From Serratia nematodiphila DZ0503SBS1 (GTDB taxonomy: Bacteria; Pseudomonadota; Gammaproteobacteria; Enterobacterales; Enterobacteriaceae): a stretch of 64,000 nt of DNA. The position numbers and the translations under genes are program-made. This document shows, one piece after another, positions 6,479 to 15,275 of this stretch (within the stretch, counting starts at the first letter, position 1; each line of letters begins with the position of its first letter). The notes beneath the pieces were generated by a model. That model was not told where the DNA came from. It saw only the letters and a list, made by a program, of their open reading frames with translations, and did no database searches. The stretch covers positions 2,604,001-2,668,000 of the forward strand of contig NZ_JPUX01000001.1 of the NCBI RefSeq assembly GCF_000738675.1, given 5' to 3'.

Positions 6479-8762
6479 TACCGCACAGTTGGTCGTCGGG
6501 TTGCAACTGAATGACACCAACTTTAAAAACAAACTGACGGCGGCTTACCGCACCGCCGGGGAACAATCCGCCAAATTTAACCGCCAGGCTCAGCAGGATG
6601 CGAAGAAGACCGACGAGTCGTATCAACGCATCGGCGGCACGCTTGGCGGCCTGGCGGGGAAACTGGCTGGGCTGGCCGGCGTTGAACTGTCGCTGCAGGG
6701 CCTCGCCGCCACCTCGCGCCAGTATGGGCAGGCGCTCACCGAACTTGCGTCCATCACCGTCGCCGCGACGGCGCAGATGAAACAGTTGGACGACGCGGCC
6801 CGCCAGGCGAGCAGCGCTTCCGGCGAAGGCGGCAGCCGGGCGGAGGAGATGCTGAAACTGGCCGGCGGCCTGAATGACAGCGCGGCGGCCTGGCGCGATC
6901 AGGCTGCGGCGGCGCGCGGGGCGGCTCAGGCGACGGCCGGCGTCGGTTCTGCCTCTCGCGTCGCCAATGTCGCGCTGGGGGCGCTTGGCGGCCCGATCGG
7001 TGTCGCCATCCAGGCGGGATTGGCGATGCTGTACTTCCATGAGCAAAACCAATTGGCCCGTCAATCGGCTTTGGCATTGAAAGATGCGGCGGTCGAGACG
7101 GCCGAAGATCTCAGCAAGCTCTCCAAGGCAAAGCTCGCCGTCAAAATTGATACCTTCGACGATCAGCTAAAGACGCTCAGTGAGGAAAAAGCCAAGATCG
7201 AAAACCAACTGGCGCGCAGGAGCGATATCCGAATTGCTGGCTTAGAGCGGCGAAGCAAAGGGTTGTTGGGATTCCTCTATTCTGATCCCAAAGAGGTGAA
7301 GAAAGAACTCAACGCCTTGCAAGCGCAGTTGGAAGATGTCATTAAGGGCGAGAAAGCGATCCGGCTTCGGCGAAGCAATGCCGTTAATGCACAGAATGGC
7401 AATGATAGCCATGTTGAGATCAAACCTGTTAAGCCTAAGAGCCATCAAACCAGCGCTCCTCCTGTCGGTCGTATTTTAAACGATAACGGTAAGCAGCAGG
7501 CTCTTGATCAGTACCAACAGCTGCGTCAGGAAATCGAGCAGGCGCATCTGAGCAGCCTCGAAAAAATCACCCAGGATGAACAACGCGCACAGGCCAAGCT
7601 GGCGTCAACGGCCAAGGCGGCCGGTGCCGGGCAGGCCGATGTGCAGCGTGCGATGGCGCTGAACGCCGAGAAGTATCAGCGGCAGCGGCAGCAGCTCGCT
7701 GAACAATACGCGCCAGGGCAGGCGGCGGTGCGCAAAGAGCAGGAGGTTGGTAAAGAGCTGAAGGCGTTGTATGACGGACGGCTGTTGACCGAACGCGAGT
7801 ACCAGACCGCCAGCCGGATGCAGCAGCAAGAAACGACGCGCCAGCGGTTGAAGGTTGAAACCGACGCGCTCGCCGCGCCGCGTATGAACATTGCCGGTGA
7901 TGTGGATCCGGTCGCTCGCCTTAACAACCAGCTGGTGCAGCAGCAGGCGCAATACCAGGCTTACTACCAGCAAGGTATTCTGGATAAACAGCGCTATGAA
8001 CAGCTGATGCAGGCGGCGACGCAAGAATCGTCGGACGCTCAGTATCAGCAGGCGCTGAGTCTGTTCGGCGGGCAGAGCCGCGTGCACAAGATGGCGCTGG
8101 GGCTGGTGGACATGACGCGGGAACGGGCCTCCGGCATGATGTTCGATCTGCTGACCGGGACGCAAAACTTTAAGCAAAGCATGCTCGGTTTGATGACCTC
8201 CATGACGCAGTCCATCATTCAGCAACTGATCGATCTGGCGATGCAGGCACTGTTAACCAGAACCTTTCTCTCTACCTTTATGAGCATCGGCGGCGGTTTG
8301 CTGGGCGGGGCTGCAAGCGCCGGCGCGGGCGCGGCCGGTTCAGGCGCGATGGGCATGCCGACCGGTTGGCAAGGCTATGTCCCTAACGCCAAGGGCGGCG
8401 TATACGCCTCGCCTTCGCTGAGCGCATTCAGCGGCCAGATCGTCAGCAATCCCACATTGTTCGCGTTCGCCAGAGGCGCCGGTTTGATGGGCGAAGCCGG
8501 GCCGGAGGCCATCATGCCGCTCAAACGCAGCGCGGACGGCTCGCTCGGCGTGCGGGCGATCGGCGGCGGCCAGCAGCCTGCGGCGGCGCCGAATGTCTAC
8601 ATCACCATCGAGAACGGCGGCAACGTCAATTCGCAGGCCGATCCGGGGTGGGGTGAGTTCGGTAAACGGATGGGCAATATCGCCGCGCAGGAAAGCCAAA
8701 AGGTAATCAACCGTAACCTGATGCCGGGCCAGCCGATTTGGAAAGCAATCAAGGGGATGTAA
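6471..8762 (+). CDS. Tail tape measure protein
   Basis: Protein of 763 residues that sets tail length and serves as assembly scaffold. The ATG at 6471 overlaps the gpGT stop and gives MADTAQLVVGLQLND. Long coiled-coil stretches rich in Gln, Ala and Lys make up most of it. Glycine/alanine-rich hydrophobic stretches occur near residue 180 and about 610-630, and the C-terminal block GEAGPEAIMPLKR (near residue 673) is diagnostic of lambda-H-like tape measures. At the usual 1.5 Å per residue the tail would be roughly 110 nm, near F-pyocin size. Confidence 0.93.
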   Translation: MADTAQLVVGLQLNDTNFKNKLTAAYRTAGEQSAKFNRQAQQDAKKTDESYQRIGGTLGGLAGKLAGLAGVELSLQGLAATSRQYGQALTELASITVAATAQMKQLDDAARQASSASGEGGSRAEEMLKLAGGLNDSAAAWRDQAAAARGAAQATAGVGSASRVANVALGALGGPIGVAIQAGLAMLYFHEQNQLARQSALALKDAAVETAEDLSKLSKAKLAVKIDTFDDQLKTLSEEKAKIENQLARRSDIRIAGLERRSKGLLGFLYSDPKEVKKELNALQAQLEDVIKGEKAIRLRRSNAVNAQNGNDSHVEIKPVKPKSHQTSAPPVGRILNDNGKQQALDQYQQLRQEIEQAHLSSLEKITQDEQRAQAKLASTAKAAGAGQADVQRAMALNAEKYQRQRQQLAEQYAPGQAAVRKEQEVGKELKALYDGRLLTEREYQTASRMQQQETTRQRLKVETDALAAPRMNIAGDVDPVARLNNQLVQQQAQYQAYYQQGILDKQRYEQLMQAATQESSDAQYQQALSLFGGQSRVHKMALGLVDMTRERASGMMFDLLTGTQNFKQSMLGLMTSMTQSIIQQLIDLAMQALLTRTFLSTFMSIGGGLLGGAASAGAGAAGSGAMGMPTGWQGYVPNAKGGVYASPSLSAFSGQIVSNPTLFAFARGAGLMGEAGPEAIMPLKRSADGSLGVRAIGGGQQPAAAPNVYITIENGGNVNSQADPGWGEFGKRMGNIAAQESQKVINRNLMPGQPIWKAIKGM

Positions 8763-9100
8763 TGGGCATTCAGACATTTGAATTTCCGGCGCGCGTCAAT
8801 GCCGCCGGCGATATGCGCTTTCGCGTCAGAAAGGCGCAGTTCGGCGACGGCTATGCGCAGGTCTCCGGCGACGGCATTAACCCGATCGTGCGCTCCTGGG
8901 ATCTGACCTTTGTCGGCAAGTATGACTACATCACGCCGATCATCGTCTTTCTGGAAAATCATCATGGGGTGAAGTCCTTCCACTGGACGCCACCGACGCA
9001 GGTTCCCGGCCTTTACCGCTGCGAGGGTTATAAGCCGGTCGCGATGGGCGGGGACAACTATTCACTGACGGCCACGTTTACCGAGGCTTTTCACGTTTAA
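8762..9100 (+). CDS. Minor tail protein M
   Basis: Protein of 112 residues of the lambda gpM family, part of the tail-tip ring. It starts at ATG 8762 sharing one base with the tape-measure stop (TAATG), so translation is coupled. The conserved FGDGYAQ, RSWDLTF, FHWTPP and YSLTATFTEAF segments are all present. The product in lambda is 109 residues. Confidence 0.92.
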   Translation: MGIQTFEFPARVNAAGDMRFRVRKAQFGDGYAQVSGDGINPIVRSWDLTFVGKYDYITPIIVFLENHHGVKSFHWTPPTQVPGLYRCEGYKPVAMGGDNYSLTATFTEAFHV

Positions 9101-9109
9101 CCGGGGGAG

Positions 9110-9862
9110 ATGATGCTGAATTCAGATTTGCAAAAGCTGGAGCCGGGCAACCGCATCCGCCTGATTGAGGTGGACGGCACCCGGTTTGGCGCCGATATTC
9201 TGCGCTTTCATTGCGATACCCTGTCTTTTACGCCGCAAGAGCTGGCCGCCGCCGGCGGTGATGAAAGCAAACTGCCGGCGAAATCGGTCTGGTGGCAGGG
9301 GCTGGAGTACGGCCCGTGGCCGTTTAGCGTTGAAGGGCTGGAGATTTCCGCCGACAGCCAGGGCAATGCGCCCAAGCTGTCGGTCGCCAATATCAACGGC
9401 CTGATCAGCGCACTCTGCCTGCAGTTTGAGGACATGGCGCAGGCCAAGGTGCGGATCCACGATACGCTGGTGCACTACCTTGATGCCCGCAACTTCCCGC
9501 AAGGGAACTCTTCGGCCGATCCGCTGCAGGAAAAGCTGCAGGTGTTCTACATCGATCGCAAGGCGACAGAAAGCGACGAAGCGGTGGAGTTCGAACTCTC
9601 GAGTCCGGCTGACCTGCGGGGATTGCGCATCCCGACCCGGCAAATCCACAGCCTGTGCACCTGGTGCTCGCGCGGCGGCTATCGCACCGGCAAGGGCTGC
9701 GATTACGCCGGTAGCCGTTACTTTGACGACAAGGGCAACCCGGTGGAGGATCCGAGCCAGGATCGCTGCGGCGGGCTGTTGAGCGACTGCCAAAAACGCT
9801 TTGGCGAGCACGAGCCGCTGCCGTTCGGCGGCTTCCCCGGCGCGGCGTTGATCCGGCAGTAG
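9110..9862 (+). CDS. Minor tail protein L, probable iron-sulfur tip protein
   Basis: Lambda gpL family, about 250 residues. The N-terminal half holds the hub-like fold with WWQGLEYGPWPFSVEGLE. The C-terminal domain holds cysteines in CTWC, GKGCDY, DRCGG and SDCQK, the set that binds an iron-sulfur cluster in lambda gpL. It ends in FGGFPGA, the conserved terminus of the family. GGGGG precedes the tandem ATGs at 9110 and 9113. It acts in the tail tip between M and K. Confidence 0.92.
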   Translation: MMLNSDLQKLEPGNRIRLIEVDGTRFGADILRFHCDTLSFTPQELAAAGGDESKLPAKSVWWQGLEYGPWPFSVEGLEISADSQGNAPKLSVANINGLISALCLQFEDMAQAKVRIHDTLVHYLDARNFPQGNSSADPLQEKLQVFYIDRKATESDEAVEFELSSPADLRGLRIPTRQIHSLCTWCSRGGYRTGKGCDYAGSRYFDDKGNPVEDPSQDRCGGLLSDCQKRFGEHEPLPFGGFPGAALIRQ

Positions 9863-9871
9863 GGGGCGAGT

Positions 9872-10576
9872 ATGAAAGAAAAAACCGCGGCGGCCATTAT
9901 GGCGCACGCCAGGGCTGAGTATCCGCGCGAATGCTGCGGTGTGGTGGCGCAAAAGTCCCGCGTGGAACGCTATTTTCCGTGCCGAAACCTGGCAGACAAC
10001 CCCACCGAGCAGTTTCATCTGGCGCCGGAAGATTACGTGGCCGCCGCAGAATGGGGCACCATCACCCTCATTGTGCACAGCCACCCGGACGCCACAACGC
10101 AGCCGAGTGAGCTGGACAAGGCGCAGTGCGACGCGATGGAGTTGCCCTGGGCGATCGCCAGCTGGCCGGAGGGGGATTTGCGCACCATTTTGCCGCGCGG
10201 CGAACTGCCGCTGGTGGGCCGCCAGTTCGTGCTGGGGCATACCGACTGTTGGGGGCTGATCATGAGCTACTTCCTCCAGGAGCACGGCATAGCGCTGCAC
10301 GATTACCGCGTTGATTACCCGTGGTGGGAGCAGGGTGAAAACCGCTATCTGGATAACTGGCATGCGTGCGGCTTTCGCGAGTTCGATGGCCCGCCACGCT
10401 CAGGCGACATGGCGGTCATGCAGGTTTCGGCGCCGGTGGCCAACCACGCCGGCATTCTGCTGGCAGATGGCCTGTTGCTGCACCATATGTACGGCATGCT
10501 CAGCCAGCGGGTGCCTTACGGTGGGTATTGGAAAGAGCGAACGGTAAAGGTGTTGCGCCACAAAGCCCTGATGTGA
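9872..10576 (+). CDS. Tail tip assembly protein K: JAMM peptidase plus NlpC/P60
   Basis: Bifunctional lambda gpK-like protein of 234 residues. An N-terminal JAMM/MPN+ metalloprotease shows E20, the HSH motif at H69/H71 and D82, exactly the HxHx10D signature. A C-terminal NlpC/P60 domain has catalytic C126 in GHTDCWG and His in NHAGIL. It is needed to assemble the tip in lambda; the NlpC domain may also cut peptidoglycan. It starts at ATG 9872 behind GGGGGCGAG. Confidence 0.93.
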   Translation: MKEKTAAAIMAHARAEYPRECCGVVAQKSRVERYFPCRNLADNPTEQFHLAPEDYVAAAEWGTITLIVHSHPDATTQPSELDKAQCDAMELPWAIASWPEGDLRTILPRGELPLVGRQFVLGHTDCWGLIMSYFLQEHGIALHDYRVDYPWWEQGENRYLDNWHACGFREFDGPPRSGDMAVMQVSAPVANHAGILLADGLLLHHMYGMLSQRVPYGGYWKERTVKVLRHKALM

Positions 10577-10612
10577 TGCTATCATTCCACTTTTCAGCTT
10601 AAGGAAAAGGTA

Positions 10613-10945
10613 ATGAAGAAGATTTTATTAATTATGGCTCTGTTTATTTCTGGGTGTAATACTGTAAGCAGTTTGAAAGATAGTACTCCCATTGCTTCGG
10701 GGAACTCGAAAAAATCGGAACAGGCGTTCGTCTATTGTGTGATCGCTGAGTGGAATAAGCATTCATATTTGCAACCGATGATCACTCAACCATTACCGGA
10801 TGGACATTCGCTACAGTTTAACGATCCCTGGCGTGGTCCCGTATTCATCCTTGATGTTGTCAGTAATAATGAAGGTAGCAGTTATCGCTTATATAGAAGT
10901 AAAGAAATAGATTTCTATGAGCAGGCTATCACGCAATGTAAATGA
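10613..10945 (+). CDS. Small lipoprotein inserted in the tail operon (moron-like)
   Basis: Protein of 110 residues with signal MKKILLIMALFISGC; the lipobox Cys is residue 15. I do not recognise the mature part. It has two further Cys near the middle and end and a GPVFILDVVSNNEGSSYRLY beta segment. The gene is visibly AT-richer than its neighbours and is followed at once by its own terminator, so it looks like a later cargo insertion. Lipoproteins in this position of lambdoid phages can block re-infection; here it might protect the producer from its own tailocin. That role is inference. Confidence 0.7.
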   Translation: MKKILLIMALFISGCNTVSSLKDSTPIASGNSKKSEQAFVYCVIAEWNKHSYLQPMITQPLPDGHSLQFNDPWRGPVFILDVVSNNEGSSYRLYRSKEIDFYEQAITQCK

Positions 10946-10966
10946 CCTGCTTCGGCAGGTTTTTTT
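10945..10966 (+). terminator. Terminator inside the tail operon (after the lipoprotein gene)
   Basis: ACCTGC-TTCG-GCAGGT with a stable UUCG tetraloop and seven T, overlapping the lipoprotein stop codon. Genes I and J lie downstream, so readthrough is required. Confidence 0.88.
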
Positions 10967-10977
10967 ATGGTGGCATT

Positions 10978-11583
10978 ATGTCTTTTATCGATATTCCTCT
11001 AAGAACTGTCAGGTTTCATGGTCCGATGATTCAGTTGTTTGGCCGGGAGTTTAAATACCGGGCCATGACTGTTACCAAAGCCATTGATGCAATGAAGAAC
11101 TTGTTACCCGGCTTCGAGCGCTACATGCTGGAGGCGCACAAACGCGGCCTGACATTTTCTATTTTCGTTGGTAAACGCAATGTCCGGCAGGATGAGCTAG
11201 AGCTCACCAAAGGGTCGGAAGATATTCACCTTGTTCCCGTCGTAATTGGGAGCAAGCGAGCTGGACTGTTTCAAACAATTCTTGGGGCTGCATTAGTGGC
11301 TTTGTCCATTTGGAATCCTGCCCTTTTAGGTATGTCGACAGCCGTTGCACAAGGTATTGGTGTTGCTGGCGCTTCCCTTGCCCTCGGCGGCATTCTCCAA
11401 ATGCTTTCCCCGCAAATGGGCGGGCTGCGCATGCGGCAAGGCCCGGAAAATAAACCGAGCTATGCCTTTGGCGGGCCGGTCAACACCACGGCGCAGGGCA
11501 ACCCCGTCGGTGTGCTGTACGGCACGCGTGAAATTGGCGGGGCGATTATCTCCGCAGGTATTTATACCGAAGACCAGCAATAA
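10978..11583 (+). CDS. Tail assembly protein I
   Basis: Lambda gpI family, 201 residues. The ATG at 10978 is used (MSFIDIPLRTVRFHG); the longer frame from 10942 runs through the terminator. An N-terminal ubiquitin-like part is followed by a hydrophobic stretch (LGAALVALSIWNPALLG...GIGVAGASLALGG) and the conserved C-terminus SYAFGGPVNTTAQGNPVGVLYG. It assists assembly of J in lambda and is not in the finished tail. Confidence 0.92.
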   Translation: MSFIDIPLRTVRFHGPMIQLFGREFKYRAMTVTKAIDAMKNLLPGFERYMLEAHKRGLTFSIFVGKRNVRQDELELTKGSEDIHLVPVVIGSKRAGLFQTILGAALVALSIWNPALLGMSTAVAQGIGVAGASLALGGILQMLSPQMGGLRMRQGPENKPSYAFGGPVNTTAQGNPVGVLYGTREIGGAIISAGIYTEDQQ

Positions 11584-11604
11584 CCATCATCCGTTTGAAC
11601 AGAC

Positions 11605-11626
11605 AGCCGCAATAGCGGCTTTTTTT
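11605..11626 (+). terminator. Terminator between gene I and gene J
   Basis: AGCCGC-AATA-GCGGCT followed by seven T, 12 bases before the J start. It is a typical intrinsic terminator inside what must be one operon. Confidence 0.82.
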
Positions 11627-11637
11627 ATGGGCGAAAT

Positions 11638-14600
11638 ATGGCACAGAACATGATCCGTGGGCGAAAAGGCGGCGGCGGTGGCGGCCACACGCCGGTAGAA
11701 TCGCCGGACAGCATTCAGTCGATCGCCAGAGCGAAGATGCTGTTCGCATTAGGCGAAGGAGAATTTGCCGGCGGGCTGGATGGCACAAACATTTTTGTTG
11801 ACGGTACGCCGGTGCTGAGCAGCGATGGAACGGAAAACTTTCCCGGTTTCCGCTGGGAATTCCGCCCTGGCTCGCAGGCGCAGGAATATATCCAGGGCAT
11901 TCCCGCCGTTGAAAATGAGATCTCAGTCGGCAGCGAACTGAAAAGCGGCACGCCGTGGGTGCGCTCCGTCTCTAACCTGCAACTTTCCGCCGTCCGCCTG
12001 CGCCTGGGTTGGCCCATGCTGCAAAAGCAGGCGGACAACGGCGACGTCAACGGCTATCGCATCGAGTACGCCATCGACGTGGCGACCGACGGCGGCAGTT
12101 ACCAGGAGGTGTTAACGGCGGCGATCGACGATAAAACCACCTCGCTGTATGAACGCTCGCACCGCATCAATTTGCCGAAGGCCACCACGGGATGGCAGCT
12201 GCGCGTGCGCCGGTTGACGCCTAACGCCAACAGCGCCCGGATCGCCGACCGGATGAACATCGTGGCGCTGACCGAAATCATCGACGCCAAGCTGCGCTAC
12301 CCGAACACTGCGCTGCTTTACGTTGAGTTTGATTCAAAGCAGTTCCCCAACATCCCGAAGATCACCTGTAAACCGTGCGGCCGCCTGATCCGCGTGCCGG
12401 ACAATTACGATCCGCAAACGCGCAGCTATACCGGCATCTGGAGCGGCGGCTTTAAGTGGGCCTACAGCGATAACCCGGCGTGGGTGTTTTACGACATTAT
12501 TTTGGCCGAGCGCTTTGGCCTGGGCGATCGCATCGACGCCTCCCAGGTCTCCGAGTCCGAACTGTACCGCATCGCGCAGTATTGCGATCAGCCGGTGCCG
12601 GACGGGCGCGGCGGCGAGGGCATGGAGCCGCGCTTCACCTGCAACGTTTATCTGCAGTCACGGGAAGAGGCCTGGACGGTGCTGAGCGATTTGGCCGGCA
12701 TCTTCCGCGGCATGACCTATTGGGGGCAAAACCAAATGGTCGCCTTGGCGGACATGCCGCGCGATATGGACTTCACCTACACCCGCGCCAACGTGATCGA
12801 CGGCAAGTTTACCTACTCGTCCGCCAGCGAACGCACCCGCTACAGTACGGCGATGGTCAGCTGGTCCGATCCGGGCAACCATTACGCCGATGCGATAGAG
12901 GCGGTATTCGACAGCGATCTGGTGCGCCGCTACGACGTGAACCAGACCGAGCTGACGGCTATCGGCTGCACCACGCCGAGTGAAGCGAACCGCCGCGGCC
13001 GCTGGGCGCTGTTGACTAACAGCAAGGATCGTACGGTCAGCTTCTCCGTGGGGCTGGACGGCATGATCCCCATGCCGGGGCATATCGTCGGCGTGGCGGA
13101 CCAGATGCTGGCCGGACGAGTGATTGGCGGGCGCCTCAGCGGCGTGGACGGACGTAAACTGACGCTGGACAGGACGCCGGGCGCCAAAGCCGGAGATCGC
13201 CTGATCGTTAACCTGCCTTCAGGTAAAGCGCAGGCGCGCACCGTGCAGGCGGTGAATGATCGCGTAGTGACCGTCACCACCGCCTACAGCGAGACGCCGG
13301 CGCCGGAAGCGGCATGGTCCATCGATGCGGACGATCTGGCGGTGCAGCTTTACCGCGTGGTGGGCATCGCCGACAACGGCGATAACACCTATACCGTCAA
13401 CGCCGCGGAACACGATCCGAACAAGTACGCCCGCATCGATACCGGCGCGCGTATCGACGATCGTCCGATCTCCATCATTCCGCCCGGCGTGCAGGCGCCG
13501 CCGAAAAACATCACCATCGACAGCTACTCCTCGGTGAGCCAGGGTATCGCCATTACCACCCTGCGCGCCGCCTGGGGCGCGGTTGAAAATGCCATCGCCT
13601 ATGAGGCGGAATGGCGCAAAGATAACGGCAACTGGGTGTCGGTGCCGCGCACCTCGGCGCTCGGCTTTGAAGTGCCGGGGATTTACGCCGGTCGTTATCG
13701 GGTGCGGGTGCGGGCCATCAACGCCAGCAATGTGTCATCTGTCTGGGCGACCTCGATGGAAACCTACCTCAAGGGCAAAGAGGGTAAACCGCCGATGCCG
13801 GTCGACTTCAAGGCATCGCCTTTGCTGTGGGGCATCCAGCTCGACTGGGCGTTCCCCATCGGCGCTGAAGATACGCTCAAGACCGAAATTCAGTATGCGG
13901 ACAACGCCGCCGGGAATAATGCGATGCTGCTGGCCGATATCCCGTATCCGCTGCACACCCACGCCATGATCGGGCTGAAGGCGGGCCAGGGCTTCTGGTT
14001 CCGCGCGCGCCTGCAAGACCGCACGGGCAATCAGGGCGACTGGACTGGCTGGAGCGCCGGGCAGGCGAACGCGGACGCCGGTGATTATCTCGAGAACATC
14101 GGCGACGATCTTCTGACCGCGAAAGACGGCGAGCGGCTGGTGGGCGATATCGACACCAACATCGACGCCATCTTGCAGAATGCGCTGGCCAACAAGGCGA
14201 CGGTGGATCACCAGTGGGCGCAGTACGGCACGGTGCGCGCCGATATCATGGTGGTGAAAACCACCATCGCGGAGGTCGATCGCGGGCTGGCCGAGATGAA
14301 AACCCAGGTGCAGGCGCAGATTGACGACGTCGCGGCGGTGCTGGAAGACAAACTGACGGCGACGGTAGACGCCGACGGCGCCACGGCCATCCATACGCTG
14401 AAAGCGGGCGTGCGGGTGAACGGCACCTTCTATAACGCCGGCATGTCGATCGCGGTATTGGCGGAAAACGGCAGGCCGGTCACCACCCGCGTCGGCTTTA
14501 ACGCCAACCAGTTCGTGCTGATGAGCGGCAACAACAGTAATCAGTATTCGCCGTTTGCCGTGGTGGATGGGCAGGTGTTTATTAGCGACGCGTTTATTCG

Positions 14601-15225
14601 CAATGGCACTATCGATAGCGCAAAGATCGCACAGCATATCCAGTCTTCTAATTGGGTAAGTGGGCAGCGTGGCTGGGCGATAAATAAAGACGGTGGGGCA
14701 CAATTCAATAACATTAGCGCCCGTGGAGCAATATATGCCGACACCGGTGAGTTTAAAAATGGTGTGATTGGCAATTGTCGAATTCTTGAAAACTGTTCCA
14801 TTGAGGGGAAACTTTCCGCTGCGAATATCGAGGGCGCGATCATGGATGGCTCGATGTTAAGCTGGACGGGTTATCATACTAATGCGAGTCGGTTATTACG
14901 TTTTGGCGGTAATAATGTTATTCCCGTTCGTGTTTTTGGACAGATTCAAATTAGAAGAAGCGGACGCGGCTATCCTCACGGTTATGGCGGGGTTAGGCAA
15001 AATGCAACCGGTGGAGGCTATATGCCAGAGGTTCCCGTTAGTTCCAGTTCAGGTAGCGGACAACCTTCGGTATCCATCGTTTATGTCGATGCATTAATTG
15101 GGAAGTCTTCGACTGCCTTTTGGCAGCTTGCCTCAGGAGAGCTTGACCAAGGACAATCGCACTCAACGACTTTTATTGTGAATATCTTTGCCACGCCACA
15201 ATATACGGCCTTTGCGCTGGAGTAA
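11638..15225 (+). CDS. Central tail fibre / host specificity protein J
   Basis: Lambda gpJ-like protein of 1195 residues at the tail tip. The N-terminus has a Gly run (GRKGGGGGGHTPVESPDSIQS) and the conserved tip domain to about residue 560. FN3-like modules follow around 620-810 and then a helical DUF1983-like region. The last 200 residues are Gly/Ser-rich and encoded by AT-richer DNA (14570-15225), the usual sign of exchange in a receptor-binding tip. It is the most likely main specificity determinant. Only a weak ribosome site precedes ATG 11638. Confidence 0.93.
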   Translation: MAQNMIRGRKGGGGGGHTPVESPDSIQSIARAKMLFALGEGEFAGGLDGTNIFVDGTPVLSSDGTENFPGFRWEFRPGSQAQEYIQGIPAVENEISVGSELKSGTPWVRSVSNLQLSAVRLRLGWPMLQKQADNGDVNGYRIEYAIDVATDGGSYQEVLTAAIDDKTTSLYERSHRINLPKATTGWQLRVRRLTPNANSARIADRMNIVALTEIIDAKLRYPNTALLYVEFDSKQFPNIPKITCKPCGRLIRVPDNYDPQTRSYTGIWSGGFKWAYSDNPAWVFYDIILAERFGLGDRIDASQVSESELYRIAQYCDQPVPDGRGGEGMEPRFTCNVYLQSREEAWTVLSDLAGIFRGMTYWGQNQMVALADMPRDMDFTYTRANVIDGKFTYSSASERTRYSTAMVSWSDPGNHYADAIEAVFDSDLVRRYDVNQTELTAIGCTTPSEANRRGRWALLTNSKDRTVSFSVGLDGMIPMPGHIVGVADQMLAGRVIGGRLSGVDGRKLTLDRTPGAKAGDRLIVNLPSGKAQARTVQAVNDRVVTVTTAYSETPAPEAAWSIDADDLAVQLYRVVGIADNGDNTYTVNAAEHDPNKYARIDTGARIDDRPISIIPPGVQAPPKNITIDSYSSVSQGIAITTLRAAWGAVENAIAYEAEWRKDNGNWVSVPRTSALGFEVPGIYAGRYRVRVRAINASNVSSVWATSMETYLKGKEGKPPMPVDFKASPLLWGIQLDWAFPIGAEDTLKTEIQYADNAAGNNAMLLADIPYPLHTHAMIGLKAGQGFWFRARLQDRTGNQGDWTGWSAGQANADAGDYLENIGDDLLTAKDGERLVGDIDTNIDAILQNALANKATVDHQWAQYGTVRADIMVVKTTIAEVDRGLAEMKTQVQAQIDDVAAVLEDKLTATVDADGATAIHTLKAGVRVNGTFYNAGMSIAVLAENGRPVTTRVGFNANQFVLMSGNNSNQYSPFAVVDGQVFISDAFIRNGTIDSAKIAQHIQSSNWVSGQRGWAINKDGGAQFNNISARGAIYADTGEFKNGVIGNCRILENCSIEGKLSAANIEGAIMDGSMLSWTGYHTNASRLLRFGGNNVIPVRVFGQIQIRRSGRGYPHGYGGVRQNATGGGYMPEVPVSSSSGSGQPSVSIVYVDALIGKSSTAFWQLASGELDQGQSHSTTFIVNIFATPQYTAFALE

Positions 15226-15230
15226 TCATC

Positions 15231-15250
15231 ACCTCCGTAACGAGGTTTTT
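15231..15250 (+). terminator. Weak terminator-like hairpin after J
   Basis: ACCTC / GAGGT stem with a 6-base loop followed by TTTTT. Only five pairs, so it may be an attenuator or stabilising hairpin. Confidence 0.45.
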
Positions 15251-15275
15251 ATCAGGCTAATTTAGGAGGATACTT

